A DNA stretch of 40,746 nucleotides from CAZGRP01 sp964527995 (lineage in GTDB: Bacteria > Zhuqueibacterota > Zhuqueibacteria > Oceanimicrobiales > CAZGRP01), in assembly GCA_964527995.1 (NCBI GenBank), contig CAZGRP010000038.1:1-40746 (forward strand), written 5' to 3'. Position 1 is the stretch's first letter. Each line of letters opens with the position of its first letter. This document shows positions 24,397 to 32,666 of this stretch, piece by piece. A program made the position numbers and the translations under genes. The notes under the pieces are model-generated. The model was given only the letters and a program-made list of their open reading frames with translations. It ran no database searches and was not told the origin of the DNA.

Positions 24397-24681
24397 TCAT
24401 GGCACGTTCAGAGCATCGATCTTTTCAGCCAGATCAAAATCGCGCCGTGTCAGGCCGCCGGCGTCGTGCGTCCACAGGCTTAGGGTCACCTGGTTGTAGT
24501 GAATGGCGATGTCCGGATGGTGATTGGCCTCCTCTGCGAGGCTGGCAACATCGTTGACGAAGTCCATGGCTTCGACGAAGTCGCCGAATCGGAATTCTTT
24601 GTCGATTCGGTTGCCCTGAAGCTCCCACCCTCTGAGCTTCTGAACCTGCTCAGCAACTTGCTGGTCCGTGAGCCTTTGCAT
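24397..24681 (-). CDS. phhB: Pterin-4a-carbinolamine dehydratase
   Basis: 94 residues, the usual length. The motif EEANHHPDIAIHYNQVTLSLWTH carries the catalytic His pair (HHPD) and the strand that defines the family. It dehydrates 4a-hydroxytetrahydrobiopterin in aromatic amino acid hydroxylation; a role in molybdopterin or folate metabolism is proposed in other bacteria. GGGAGGTG precedes the ATG. No phenylalanine hydroxylase or pterin gene is in the window, so its metabolic link here is open. Co-directional between the patatin and phosphatase genes, with gaps of 28 and 70 bp. Confidence 0.93.
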   Translation of the reverse strand: MQRLTDQQVAEQVQKLRGWELQGNRIDKEFRFGDFVEAMDFVNDVASLAEEANHHPDIAIHYNQVTLSLWTHDAGGLTRRDFDLAEKIDALNVP

Positions 24682-24709
24682 CTCGGCACCTCCCTACGAT
24701 TCGTGAGAT

Positions 24710-25621
24710 CTAGGTCCCCAGGATCTTCTGCCAGAAGCTTCGTTTCCTGTCGATCGCCTGCGCAATGTCGGGAAGGGCTGTGCGCGTGGCTCTCTCGCCC
24801 TTCACCACGATCTCTTCCAGACGCTTGAATTCCGACCAATGGACGTCACCGACCTCCGGCCGAATAACGGCGTCCGCCTGTTTCAGCAACAGGGCGTTGT
24901 ATCGCTTGGCCGTAATGAGGTTGGTGCGAAAGACCACGTCGATGACGTTCTCGAGTTCAGGATTGGGATCGAGATTCTGGCTCACGTCGACGGCGATCAC
25001 CAGGTCGGCACCCAGATCCCTGGCGGGCAGGACGGGTACGGGGCTGACAATGGCACCGTCGGCCAGGAGCATGCCGTTGAGTTCCACCGGTGGCAGGAAG
25101 CCGGGGATCGAGGAGCTGGCAGCCACGGCCTGACGCACGCTGCCCCGGGTGAACACCACTTCCTTGCCGGTGCGAAGATCTCCGGCCACGGCCGCAAAGG
25201 GGAGCTTGAGATCTTCGATGTTCGTGTCGTCCACCATCTTCTCGATGGCTTTGGCCAGCCGCCAGCTCTTCACCAGCGACGGCCGACTATGGGCGAGATT
25301 GATGACGATGCGTTCCTTCAGGTAGGTAGCCACCTGAGCGAAAAAGTTCTCTGCGGCCTCGGGCTTGCGAAAGAGATCGAGCCCGCTCTGCTTGAACTCC
25401 GGGCTCAAAAGGAAGTCGCGGAAGCGCTGGTGCACGCCCTCGGCGTCGAGCGCCTGGGCGAAAATCGCTCCAGCCACCGCACCGATGCTGGTGCCGACGA
25501 TCATGTCGATCCGCAGATGCTCCTCTTGCAGCACCCTGAGGACGCCGGCGTGTGCCAGACCTCGGGCACCGCCACCGCCGAGGGCCAGGGCGATCTTGAG
25601 TTTCTTGGGTGCCTGATACAT
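24710..25621 (-). CDS. Patatin-like phospholipase, RssA/NTE type
   Basis: 303 residues. It has the oxyanion-hole loop ALGGGGARGLAHAGVL at about 13, the nucleophile elbow GTSIG with S45, and the catalytic dyad Asp in ADGAIVSPVP (D188). This is the short cytoplasmic RssA/YchK form with no signal peptide or outer-membrane barrel. In the family it is a serine esterase acting on lysophospholipids or lipids; the role is not defined here. It starts 5 bp after the subtilase stop codon, in the same operon. Confidence 0.92.
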   Translation of the reverse strand: MYQAPKKLKIALALGGGGARGLAHAGVLRVLQEEHLRIDMIVGTSIGAVAGAIFAQALDAEGVHQRFRDFLLSPEFKQSGLDLFRKPEAAENFFAQVATYLKERIVINLAHSRPSLVKSWRLAKAIEKMVDDTNIEDLKLPFAAVAGDLRTGKEVVFTRGSVRQAVAASSSIPGFLPPVELNGMLLADGAIVSPVPVLPARDLGADLVIAVDVSQNLDPNPELENVIDVVFRTNLITAKRYNALLLKQADAVIRPEVGDVHWSEFKRLEEIVVKGERATRTALPDIAQAIDRKRSFWQKILGT

Positions 25622-25626
25622 GGGTC

Positions 25627-27657
25627 CTATGGGAAGTAGACCATGCGCTCCGCCTCCCGACGGCCTGTGGTTTCGATGACGCAGATATAAACCCCACCGC
25701 TGACGCGTTTGCCGCGGTCGTTGCGGGCGTCCCAGGAAAAGGTCTGGCGGCCAGCCACCAGGGGTTCATGGTCGATGAGGCGGCGAACCCGCTGGCCGAG
25801 GACATTGTAAATCGTCAGCGTCACAACCGATCCTTCCACCAGGTCGAAGGAAATGGTTGTGCTCCGGCTGAACGGATTGGGGTAGTTGGGAAAGAGCTGA
25901 AAGGTCGTCGGCGGGGCGCCACGCTCTTTTCGCAGCGGCGGAGCAGCGACCCTGCCGTCCGGGGTGATCAGGAACCTCTGATCGGGCGCCGAAATCGGCC
26001 ACCGCGCCGAGTTGCCAGCCTCATCGGTCAGCGTGAAATAAACCGAAGCGGAGGAGGCCCCGCCTGACAGGTTGACCTCGCCGACGAACTCGCTCTCAAC
26101 GCCGCTCGGTATCATGGCGGCTGTGCGGTCGGTGGTGTCTCTGTTTGTGTGATACACCAGACGGACCCCATCCACGGGGATGCCGTCCTTGGAAGCCGCC
26201 TTGATGGAGACGCGCAGGCGGCTGTCGCTGGCGACCTCAGCAGTGGGCAGATTGCTGAACACCGGGCCGTAGTACAGAAGAGCCTGCCAGGCGTCGACAA
26301 TGCCGTAGCCATAAAGCGTATCCGGAGAAGAGGCCCGATCCGCCGTCTTCGTAAGCGCCTCGTAGACCTGCATCGGAGTCAGCTCCGGGTGCGCCGAGAG
26401 GATGAGGGCCACGGCCCCGGCCACCAGCGGGCAGGAGAAAGAAGTGCCGTTCAAAGACTGGTACTGATCGACCTTGCCGGGCTGCGCCACCACCACTCCC
26501 TGCCCCATGGCCATCACGTCGGGTTTGATGCGGCCGTCGAAGGTCGGCCCCACCGAGCTGAACAGCGCTCGTACGCCGTCGGCGTTGACCGCCCCCACCG
26601 CGATGACGCTGTCGCCATCCGCTGGTGCAATCATGTGCCGCCACGGCTGCAGGGCTTCGTTGCCAACACTGTTCACGACAACCACACCTTTGGCCACAGC
26701 CAGGTCGGCGGCTTTGGTGGTCACGGCGGTGTTGCCGTCCATGTCTGCGTAAGTGTACCAGTCGATGTAGCCGAGGGAACTCGAAACCACATCGGCGCCC
26801 TGGCGCTCCAGCCACTCGATGCCGGCCACCCAGTAGTCTTCCTCCGCCGGGATTTCCTTGGGAACGAGTTCGGTCTTGGCCAGGAAGAAAGAGGCCCCGA
26901 AGGCCGGGCCGATGAGAACACCATCGCGAAAGCCGGCGATGGTCGACAGGGTCCAGGTGCCGTGGTTGTCCTGACTGGCGGCATCGCCCGGTTCGTTGCG
27001 AGTCACCCCATCATTGTTGATGAAGTCGAATTCTCCGAGAACCTTCAGCGACGCAAAGGCCTTGTGCTCCTGGTAGCGAAAACCGGTATCGAGCATGCCG
27101 ACATAGACGCCGCGGCCGGTGATTCCCAACCGGTGGATTCGCGGCACGTTGATCAGAGCGTTCTGGCTGAGCGACGGGCCATAATCGAGCTCGGCACCCT
27201 TGGGCAGCCCTACCGGCGGCGTGACTACCAGTGGGCGGGCAGGCTCGGGCACGTAGCGGCGGCGGGCCACCGGCCTGATGCTGCGGACAAAGGGGAGTGA
27301 GGCCAAGGTGGCAATGTCGGACCTGGTGAGAGGCACCGAAACCGCATTCAGCCAGCGCGACCGAACGACAGGCTCGTGGCCCATCTGCTCCAGCGTCTGG
27401 ATGTAGGGCTGATAGAGGGGCAGGTCGGTTTCGTCGACGACAGGCCCTGCCCCGGCAACCTTGGCCCGGCGCTGCAGCGCCTTCTCCGAAAGCTCTTCCC
27501 GAACCTGCTGTAGCAGCATGGTCTTCCGGAGTCCGCCCGGGCCTTTGTCTGTGAAAAAGACCCAATATCGCCGTGGTCCTTCGGTCGATTGCGGGTAGGC
27601 CGTCGCAAGTCCCAACAGGAGAGTCAAGGCCAGAGTGGCCCAGCCAGGCCGTTTCAC
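25627..27657 (-). CDS. Secreted subtilisin-like serine protease with C-terminal sorting-type module
   Basis: 676 residues. A signal peptide (about 1-22) and a propeptide-like region (RYWVFFTDKGPGG... to about 130) precede the S8 domain. The catalytic triad is D190 (GMLDTGF), H232 (DNHGTWTLS) and S406 (NGTSFSCPLVAGAVA), with the oxyanion Asn in SVGNEA (N333). After about 490 there is a beta-rich domain. The C-terminus (about 590-676: PNYPNPFSRSTTISFDL, then YNVLGQRVRRL and SGGVYICVIET) is a FlgD-like/type IX-sorting-like module common in FCB bacteria. It is exported and possibly surface-displayed. GTG start overlapping the cyclophilin stop (GTGA). Confidence 0.92.
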   Translation of the reverse strand: MKRPGWATLALTLLLGLATAYPQSTEGPRRYWVFFTDKGPGGLRKTMLLQQVREELSEKALQRRAKVAGAGPVVDETDLPLYQPYIQTLEQMGHEPVVRSRWLNAVSVPLTRSDIATLASLPFVRSIRPVARRRYVPEPARPLVVTPPVGLPKGAELDYGPSLSQNALINVPRIHRLGITGRGVYVGMLDTGFRYQEHKAFASLKVLGEFDFINNDGVTRNEPGDAASQDNHGTWTLSTIAGFRDGVLIGPAFGASFFLAKTELVPKEIPAEEDYWVAGIEWLERQGADVVSSSLGYIDWYTYADMDGNTAVTTKAADLAVAKGVVVVNSVGNEALQPWRHMIAPADGDSVIAVGAVNADGVRALFSSVGPTFDGRIKPDVMAMGQGVVVAQPGKVDQYQSLNGTSFSCPLVAGAVALILSAHPELTPMQVYEALTKTADRASSPDTLYGYGIVDAWQALLYYGPVFSNLPTAEVASDSRLRVSIKAASKDGIPVDGVRLVYHTNRDTTDRTAAMIPSGVESEFVGEVNLSGGASSASVYFTLTDEAGNSARWPISAPDQRFLITPDGRVAAPPLRKERGAPPTTFQLFPNYPNPFSRSTTISFDLVEGSVVTLTIYNVLGQRVRRLIDHEPLVAGRQTFSWDARNDRGKRVSGGVYICVIETTGRREAERMVYFP

Positions 27658-28328
27658 CGCATCACCTCGTCCTTGAATTTCATCTCGACTTTCTTGATGT
27701 GGATCGGATTCAGCGGCCGTTCTCCCTTTCGCGGCGCGTTGACGATGGCATCGACCACGTCCATCCCCTCGATGACGCGGCCGAAAGCGGTGTACTGGCG
27801 GTCCAAGTGTCGGGCGTCGGCGACACAGATGAAGAACTGGCTACCGGCGCTGTTGGGATCACGGCTGCGGGCCATGGAGACGGTACCGCGGACATGCGGA
27901 TAATCACTGAATTCCGCCTTCAGCCTGTAACCGGGGTTGCCGGTGCCGTCGTTGTCTGGATCCGCGTCGCGGCTGAGGATGTCGCCTCCCTGGATGACAA
28001 AACCGGGCACGATGCGGTGAAATGTCGTGCCGTTGTAGAAACCCACCTGCGCCAGGCGTTTGAAGTTCGCAGTGGTGAGAGGGGCGATATCGGGCAGCAG
28101 CTCGATGACGATCTTGCCGGCTTCCGTTTCAAGAACCGCTACCTCGCCGGGCAGCACTTTTGGCAGAGGCGTCTGTTGGACCTTGGCTTTGATCGCCTCG
28201 ATCTCGGCCGCCGTCAACGTATTGGCCCTCTCAGCGGACCCCTTCTCTTTGGCTTTTTCCTCCGACTTGCTACAGCCAATCAATACGATGGTGAGGAGCA
28301 ACCACCACCCCAGATGTACTCGTTTCAT
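27654..28328 (-). CDS. Cyclophilin-type peptidyl-prolyl isomerase lipoprotein
   Basis: 224 residues from ATG 28328, which has GGAGGG upstream. A signal peptide with lipobox (LLTIVLIGC) is followed by a lysine/glutamate-rich linker. The cyclophilin fold is shown by NGTTFHRIVPGFVIQGGD (catalytic Arg in FHRI), NSAGSQFFICVADARHLD and YTAFGRVIEGMDVVDAI. It should catalyse proline isomerisation in periplasmic protein folding, and the coupled secreted protease just downstream makes it a plausible folding helper for that protease. It is the first gene of a five-gene operon with a promoter at 28372-28400. Confidence 0.93.
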   Translation of the reverse strand: MKRVHLGWWLLLTIVLIGCSKSEEKAKEKGSAERANTLTAAEIEAIKAKVQQTPLPKVLPGEVAVLETEAGKIVIELLPDIAPLTTANFKRLAQVGFYNGTTFHRIVPGFVIQGGDILSRDADPDNDGTGNPGYRLKAEFSDYPHVRGTVSMARSRDPNSAGSQFFICVADARHLDRQYTAFGRVIEGMDVVDAIVNAPRKGERPLNPIHIKKVEMKFKDEVMR

Positions 28329-28371
28329 CCAGCCCTCCGGTCGTTTGTCTATGGCTCTATGAAGCGTTACG

Positions 28372-28400
28372 AAGTTAGCCAAACCGGTTTTGAAAAGCAA
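28372..28400 (-). promoter_or_regulatory. Promoter of the cyclophilin-protease operon
   Basis: On the minus strand TTGCTT (28400-28395), a 17-bp spacer and TAACTT (28377-28372), 43 bp upstream of the ATG at 28328. Confidence 0.6.
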
Positions 28401-28509
28401 GGGAAAAGCCGCCAGGCGAGAGGGGAAGGAGCCATGGCGGATACTTTTGCATAAGAATCCGCCCGCGCAGAGATGAGGCTACAGGCGGCGTGCTGCGCCG
28501 GCCGCTGGC

Positions 28510-29076
28510 CTACCCCGCCAGCCCCAGTTCGCCAGCGATGCCCTGCATCGCAGAAAGCACATTGCCAATGTGTTCTTCCAGCGTCAGCCCCAGCAGCTCG
28601 GCCCCGCGGCGGATGTCATCCCGGCTGACCGCACGGGCAAAGGCCTTGTCCTTCATTTTCTTCTTCACCGACGACACCTTCACATCGGCGATGTTCTTGT
28701 TGGGTCGAACCAGCGCAACCGCGACGATGAAGCCGGTGAGTTCATCGACGGCCAGAAGGGTTTTCTCCATCAAGGTCTCGGCCGGGACGCCGGTATAGTC
28801 GGCATGCGCCAGGATGGCGCGGCGGATTTCTTCGGGATAGCCCAGCTCTTCCAGGATTTTGACGCCGACGTACGGGTGTTCCTCTTTGGTGGGATGCTTT
28901 TCGTAGTCAAAGTCGTGCAACAGGCCTGTGATGGCCCAAAGCTCCTCATCCTCACCGAATTTACGGGCGTAGAAGCGCATGGCTGCCTCCACGGCCAGCA
29001 TGTGTTTACGCAGATTTTCATTCTCGGTATGCTCGGTCATCAACTCCCAGGCCTTTTCTCGCGTCAGCGGCTGCAT
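28510..29076 (-). CDS. HD-domain phosphohydrolase
   Basis: 188 residues from ATG 29076, preceded by AGGAG. The frame opens 33 bp earlier at a TTG without a ribosome-binding site. HD-superfamily motifs are LRKHMLAVEAAMRFYARKFG (first His), ITGLLHDFDYEKHP (HD metal pair) and HPYVGVKILEELGYPEEI, then AILAHADYTG. This resembles the small HDIG/YedJ-like hydrolases that act on nucleotides or phosphate esters. It follows the lipid kinase gene by 25 bp. It probably belongs to the operon with that gene and the metallo-hydrolase. Confidence 0.87.
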   Translation of the reverse strand: MQPLTREKAWELMTEHTENENLRKHMLAVEAAMRFYARKFGEDEELWAITGLLHDFDYEKHPTKEEHPYVGVKILEELGYPEEIRRAILAHADYTGVPAETLMEKTLLAVDELTGFIVAVALVRPNKNIADVKVSSVKKKMKDKAFARAVSRDDIRRGAELLGLTLEEHIGNVLSAMQGIAGELGLAG

Positions 29077-29101
29077 CGAATTCAGGCTCCTGTTTTTTTT
29101 G

Positions 29102-30025
29102 CTAAACAATCAACTGCAACACACGCGGTACAATTTCGAAGGTGGCCGGTAGTCTTCCGGGCTGCTCGCCGTCGGCGTCGATCAAGACGCGCTCGGGGGA
29201 ATGAAGCTCCACCCGGTGGCCACGCAGGCAGGTCACTTTCGGGTGCCTGGCCAGGGTGCCGTTGTAGAGTTTGTGGATATTGGCCAGCACTTCACGCTTG
29301 TTTACGTCGCCGATGATGACGACGTCGAAAAGTCCGTCGTCGAGGGCGGCCTGTGGCGCCACCCACATGCCGCCGCCGAAAAACTGGCCATTGGCCACGA
29401 CCACGGCGTTGACGATGTCGGCCATCTCGAAGCCGTCATCGACACGGATCTCCACCGGTTTGTTCTGGTAGCGGCGCAGTGTCCGCAGCAAACCACCGAG
29501 GAAGGCGACGAAAGGGCCGAGAATCTTGGTCGTGCCGTTGACGATCTCAACCAGTTCACCGCCGAAACCGGCATCGGCGATGTTGACAAAGTAGCGCAAC
29601 ACCGGCTCGCCGCCGGCTCCGACACACTCCAGGCGGCCGACATCGATCGTCTGCACGCGACGCTCGGCGATGCGCATCAGCATGCCTTCTTCGCTTTCCG
29701 GAAGATCCAGGCTCTTGACCAGATCGGCACCCGTGCCGACGCAGACGATCCCCAGCGCCACCTCGGGATTCACCGGCTGGTCCTCGGCCAGGAGTCCGTT
29801 GACCACCTCATGAATCGTGCCGTCACCGCCGACGGCCACCACTGTGTCGGTATCCTGGGCGACCTGCCTGGCGAGCTGCGTGGCATGGCCGGGCGCTGAG
29901 CTGAAGAACACCTTCAGCTCGGGAAAGAGTTTCCTGGCCTGGCGCTCGACTTCCTCCCAGATCTTGTGGACGGTTCCGTTTCCGGCAACGGGGTTGACGA
30001 TGAAGACGACGGACGGTCGTGCCAC
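29102..30025 (-). CDS. Diacylglycerol/sphingosine-kinase-type lipid kinase
   Basis: 307 residues, the usual length for DgkB/YegS/BmrU proteins. The ATP-binding motif is VAVGGDGTIHEVVNGL. The second block, usually GTGND, reads VGTGADLVKSLDLP, with Ala replacing Asn. VIFVNP-like VVFIVNPVAGNG opens the protein, and LIDADGEQPGRLPATFEI is the typical C-terminal Asp-containing block. It phosphorylates a membrane lipid (diacylglycerol or similar) at the cytoplasmic face. GTG start at 30025, 7 bp after the metallo-hydrolase stop. Confidence 0.9.
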   Translation of the reverse strand: MARPSVVFIVNPVAGNGTVHKIWEEVERQARKLFPELKVFFSSAPGHATQLARQVAQDTDTVVAVGGDGTIHEVVNGLLAEDQPVNPEVALGIVCVGTGADLVKSLDLPESEEGMLMRIAERRVQTIDVGRLECVGAGGEPVLRYFVNIADAGFGGELVEIVNGTTKILGPFVAFLGGLLRTLRRYQNKPVEIRVDDGFEMADIVNAVVVANGQFFGGGMWVAPQAALDDGLFDVVIIGDVNKREVLANIHKLYNGTLARHPKVTCLRGHRVELHSPERVLIDADGEQPGRLPATFEIVPRVLQLIV

Positions 30026-30032
30026 GGGGCCT

Positions 30033-30659
30033 CTAAGATGCTGGTTTCAAGATGCGGGTTTCTACCGGACATTGTTCTGCGAAGCGATCGGCATCCGCTT
30101 CGCTGCCGATGCCACTGCCATAGTGCATCGGTATGGCAAGTTTGGGCTTGATCGATCGCGCCGCTTCCGCCGCCTCGTCGGCGGTCATCACATAGGTGCC
30201 GCTCACCGGCAAGAGTGCTATGTCGCAGCGGATCTCATTCATCTCCGGGATGAGGTCGCTGTCGCCGGCGTGGTAGATGCGGTGGTTGTCCACGGTGACT
30301 ACGAAGCCGACATAACCTTTCTGCCTGGGATGATAGGGCTTGTCGAGGTTGTAGGCCGGCACGACCTGTACGGTGATCCCGCGCACCGAAATCGTATCGC
30401 CGGCAGTGACAAGGCGGATCGGGCCGTGCAGCTTCTGCCCGACCGCATCGATCGTCACCACGACGGTATCCTCGGTCCGGATTCTGTCGATGTCGTCGGG
30501 AGAAAAATGATCGTAGTGGTCGTGGGTGATGAGCAGCACGTCCGCGGCCTTTGGGGTCGGTTCGGCCAGTTGCCAAGGATCGATGTAGATGACGCGCTCG
30601 GCCTCGATTCGAAATCCTGCGTGCCCGAGCCAGACAATTCTGTCCGCGAGTCCTGTCAT
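30033..30659 (-). CDS. Metallo-beta-lactamase-fold hydrolase, UlaG-like
   Basis: 208 residues. The metal-binding motif HDHYDHFSP (HxHxDH) follows ADVLLIT. Further ligands are in IYHAGDSDLIPEM and KLAIPMHYGSG. The N-terminal WLGHAGFRIEA is the signature of the UlaG/YtkL-like branch that acts on small phosphodiesters, lactones or nucleotides rather than beta-lactams. GGAGGG precedes the ATG. It is the first gene of the unit that includes the lipid kinase and the HD protein, behind a 190-nt leader with a possible fold. Confidence 0.9.
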   Translation of the reverse strand: MTGLADRIVWLGHAGFRIEAERVIYIDPWQLAEPTPKAADVLLITHDHYDHFSPDDIDRIRTEDTVVVTIDAVGQKLHGPIRLVTAGDTISVRGITVQVVPAYNLDKPYHPRQKGYVGFVVTVDNHRIYHAGDSDLIPEMNEIRCDIALLPVSGTYVMTADEAAEAARSIKPKLAIPMHYGSGIGSEADADRFAEQCPVETRILKPAS

Positions 30660-30760
30660 GTCACACCCTCCCTGTCTTGCTTCCCTGGGGAAGCTCGTTG
30701 AGGGTCTGCCGGCCCGGAAGTGGTGCGTACAGGTGAGCCGGAGCGAAACTGTCTGGACTA

Positions 30761-30830
30761 CCTGACAGCCCCATCACGTCGGTCACGGCCAGGGCGGCCA
30801 CCCCTGATTCGGCCGGCACCCCCTGTCAGG
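30761..30830 (-). other. Possible structured 5' leader RNA
   Basis: Between the promoter at 30850-30878 and the ATG at 30659 the minus strand has CCTGACAG (30830-30823) and its perfect complement CTGTCAGG (30768-30761). These enclose about 54 nt that include a CGGCC...GGCCG hairpin. The fold starts about 13 nt after the predicted transcript start. It matches no riboswitch class I recognise. Confidence 0.35.
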
Positions 30831-30849
30831 CCCGGCGGCGACTCAGGCG

Positions 30850-30878
30850 AATATACGGGATCGAGGCAAGAATGTCAA
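30850..30878 (-). promoter_or_regulatory. Consensus promoter of the metallo-hydrolase/lipid kinase/HD unit
   Basis: On the minus strand TTGACA (30878-30873), a 17-bp spacer and TATATT (30855-30850). It begins 12 bp after the end of the sulfur-carrier gene, so the genes below are not dependent on the SAM-controlled transcript. Confidence 0.75.
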
Positions 30879-30890
30879 CCGAAGAGATGG

Positions 30891-31196
30891 TCAACGGCCA
30901 GAGCCACTGTCCGCCGGCCGGGCACCGCCGGCAATCGCCGGCACGATGCTCACCCGATCGCCCTCCTGCACTGGTGTGTCGAGGTCCTGCAGGAAACGGA
31001 CGTCTTCGTCGTTGAGATAGATGTTCACATAGCGGCGAACTCGGCCCTCCCCGTCGCAGAGTCGGTTCCGGAGGCCATCATACTCGCGGTAAAGGCTGGA
31101 AAGTACTTCCCCGACGGTTCGTCCCGAAGCATGAACCTCCGCTCTGCCGCCGGTCAATGGACGAAGTGGAGTCGGTATGCGTATGGCAATCGGCAT
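30891..31196 (-). CDS. ThiS/MoaD-like sulfur carrier protein with C-terminal extension
   Basis: 101 residues of a beta-grasp ubiquitin-like carrier. It starts MPIAIRIPTPLRPLTGGRAE, with VNIYLNDEDVRFLQDLDTPV and EGDRVSIVPAIAGG. The diglycine that is adenylated and thiocarboxylated in ThiS, MoaD and CysO is not at the end: ten residues (ARPADSGSGR) follow. Carriers with residues after GG need a protease (JAMM type in CysO/HcyS-like systems) to mature, and none is in the window. AAGGAGA precedes the ATG. It is read after the threonine-synthase-like gene, with 172 bp between them that includes a short heptad repeat. It is probably the sulfur donor to that enzyme. Confidence 0.88.
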   Translation of the reverse strand: MPIAIRIPTPLRPLTGGRAEVHASGRTVGEVLSSLYREYDGLRNRLCDGEGRVRRYVNIYLNDEDVRFLQDLDTPVQEGDRVSIVPAIAGGARPADSGSGR

Positions 31197-31253
31197 TGGG
31201 GGTCTCCTTGTTTGAAGGTGTCGCGCTGTTGAATGGCAGCCGGGTTAGATGTG

Positions 31254-31273
31254 AAAATGCAAAATGCAAAATG
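31254..31273. repeat. Short (CAAAATG) heptad repeat, three units
   Basis: AAAATG-CAAAATG-CAAAATG in the spacer between the threonine-synthase-like and sulfur-carrier genes. It has the same unit as the large array at 21649-21828, and both have G-rich DNA beside them. Confidence 0.8.
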
Positions 31274-31368
31274 GAGGGGGACGGTGTCTTTCGGGCGCAG
31301 GCCCGGAGATCGCTGGAGCGAGAGCCTGGTAGCCTGTTCGACGCCGAGCGACACCACCGTCAGCCAGC

Positions 31369-32631
31369 TCATGCCCCACCTTTCGACGCGGCGTCCACCA
31401 GCGTGTTGAACTCATTGAGGCTCGGCGCGATCGTGGGGTGGCCGTCCAGGAGGCCGCGCAGCACCTCCTGCGTTTTGAGGCCGTTGCCGGTGATACAGAG
31501 GACGGTGGTTTGCTCGGGCAGGATGAGGCCCTGGGCGACCAGCTTGCGCGTCACCGCCACGGTCACTCCGCCGGCGGTTTCGGTGAAGATGCCCTCGGTC
31601 TGAGCCAGCAACTCGATCCCTTTCACGATCTCCGAGTCGCCGGCATCTTCAGCCCAGCCACCGGTGTCGGCGATCATCTTGGCGGCGTAGTAGCCATCGG
31701 CGGGGTTGCCGATCGCCAGCGATTTGGCGATGGTCCGCGGCTTCTGGGGCACGATCTCTGGCTGACGGTTTTTCACTGCCGAACTGATGGGCGAGCATCC
31801 CGTGGCTTGAGCTCCGAAAAAGCGGCAAGGCTTCGGCTCGACCCAGCCCAAACGCTTCAGCTCGTTGAAGGCCTTTTGGATCTTGCCGATCAGCGACCCT
31901 CCTGCCATGGGCACGACGATGTTATGCGGCAGGCGCCAGCCGAGTTGTTCGGCGATCTCGAAGCCGACGGTCTTCGACCCCTCGGCATAATAGGGGCGCA
32001 GGTTCACGTTGACGAACGCCCAGCCGCGTTCGTCGGCGATCTCGCTACAGAGACGGTTGACTTCGTCGTAGTTACCGGCAACCCGCACCAGCTGAGAGCC
32101 ATAGCAGGCGGTGCCGATCAGCTTCGGTTCTTCGAGATCATGTGGCACGAGGATGTAACTCTGCAGGCCAACAGAGGCCGCCTGTGCCGCCACAGAGTTG
32201 GCCAGATTGCCGGTGGAAGCACAACCGACGACGTCAAACCCGAACTCCAGTGCCTTGGAGAGCGCGACGGCTACCACCCGGTCCTTGAAGGACAGCGTCG
32301 GGAAGTTGACAGCGTCGTTCTTGATCCACAGGTCCTGCAGGCCGAGCACCTGCCCCAGGCGTGGTGCTGGCAGCAGTGGGGTCCACCCGACCTGTAGCCC
32401 GACGGTCGCTTCGCCGTCGATGGGCAGCAGCTCACGATAGCGCCACATCGACGTTGGCCGCCGTTGAAGGACGCCGGGATCGAGTCGATCGGCGATGCCG
32501 GCGTAGTCGTAAACCACCTCCAGTGGCCCGAAGCAGAATTCGCATACGGCCTGTGGTCTCGCTGGATAGGCTGCTCCGCACTCACGGCAGCTCAGGTTTT
32601 TCACATGGCTCACTGATTCTTCCTCCGGCAT
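31369..32631 (-). CDS. Threonine-synthase-like PLP enzyme under SAM riboswitch
   Basis: 420 residues from ATG 32631. The N-terminal zinc ribbon has C15/C18 (LSCRECG) and C30/C33 (CEFCFGPLEVVYDY). The fold-type II PLP core has FPTLSFKDR with Schiff-base K116, CASTGNLANSVAAQA, the phosphate-binding loop VVPMAGGSLIGK at about 240, GAQATGCSPI and TGNGLK. By family it is ThrC, which turns O-phosphohomoserine into threonine. However, its transcript begins with a SAM-I riboswitch and it is followed by a sulfur-carrier gene. Together these suggest a homocysteine-forming or sulfur-transfer role. The upstream in-frame extension is riboswitch, not protein. Plain threonine synthase remains the alternative. 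Confidence 0.9.
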   Translation of the reverse strand: MPEEESVSHVKNLSCRECGAAYPARPQAVCEFCFGPLEVVYDYAGIADRLDPGVLQRRPTSMWRYRELLPIDGEATVGLQVGWTPLLPAPRLGQVLGLQDLWIKNDAVNFPTLSFKDRVVAVALSKALEFGFDVVGCASTGNLANSVAAQAASVGLQSYILVPHDLEEPKLIGTACYGSQLVRVAGNYDEVNRLCSEIADERGWAFVNVNLRPYYAEGSKTVGFEIAEQLGWRLPHNIVVPMAGGSLIGKIQKAFNELKRLGWVEPKPCRFFGAQATGCSPISSAVKNRQPEIVPQKPRTIAKSLAIGNPADGYYAAKMIADTGGWAEDAGDSEIVKGIELLAQTEGIFTETAGGVTVAVTRKLVAQGLILPEQTTVLCITGNGLKTQEVLRGLLDGHPTIAPSLNEFNTLVDAASKGGA

Positions 32632-32666
32632 AAGTCTGGTGAACGGAAGACGGCGGACCGCTGGCG

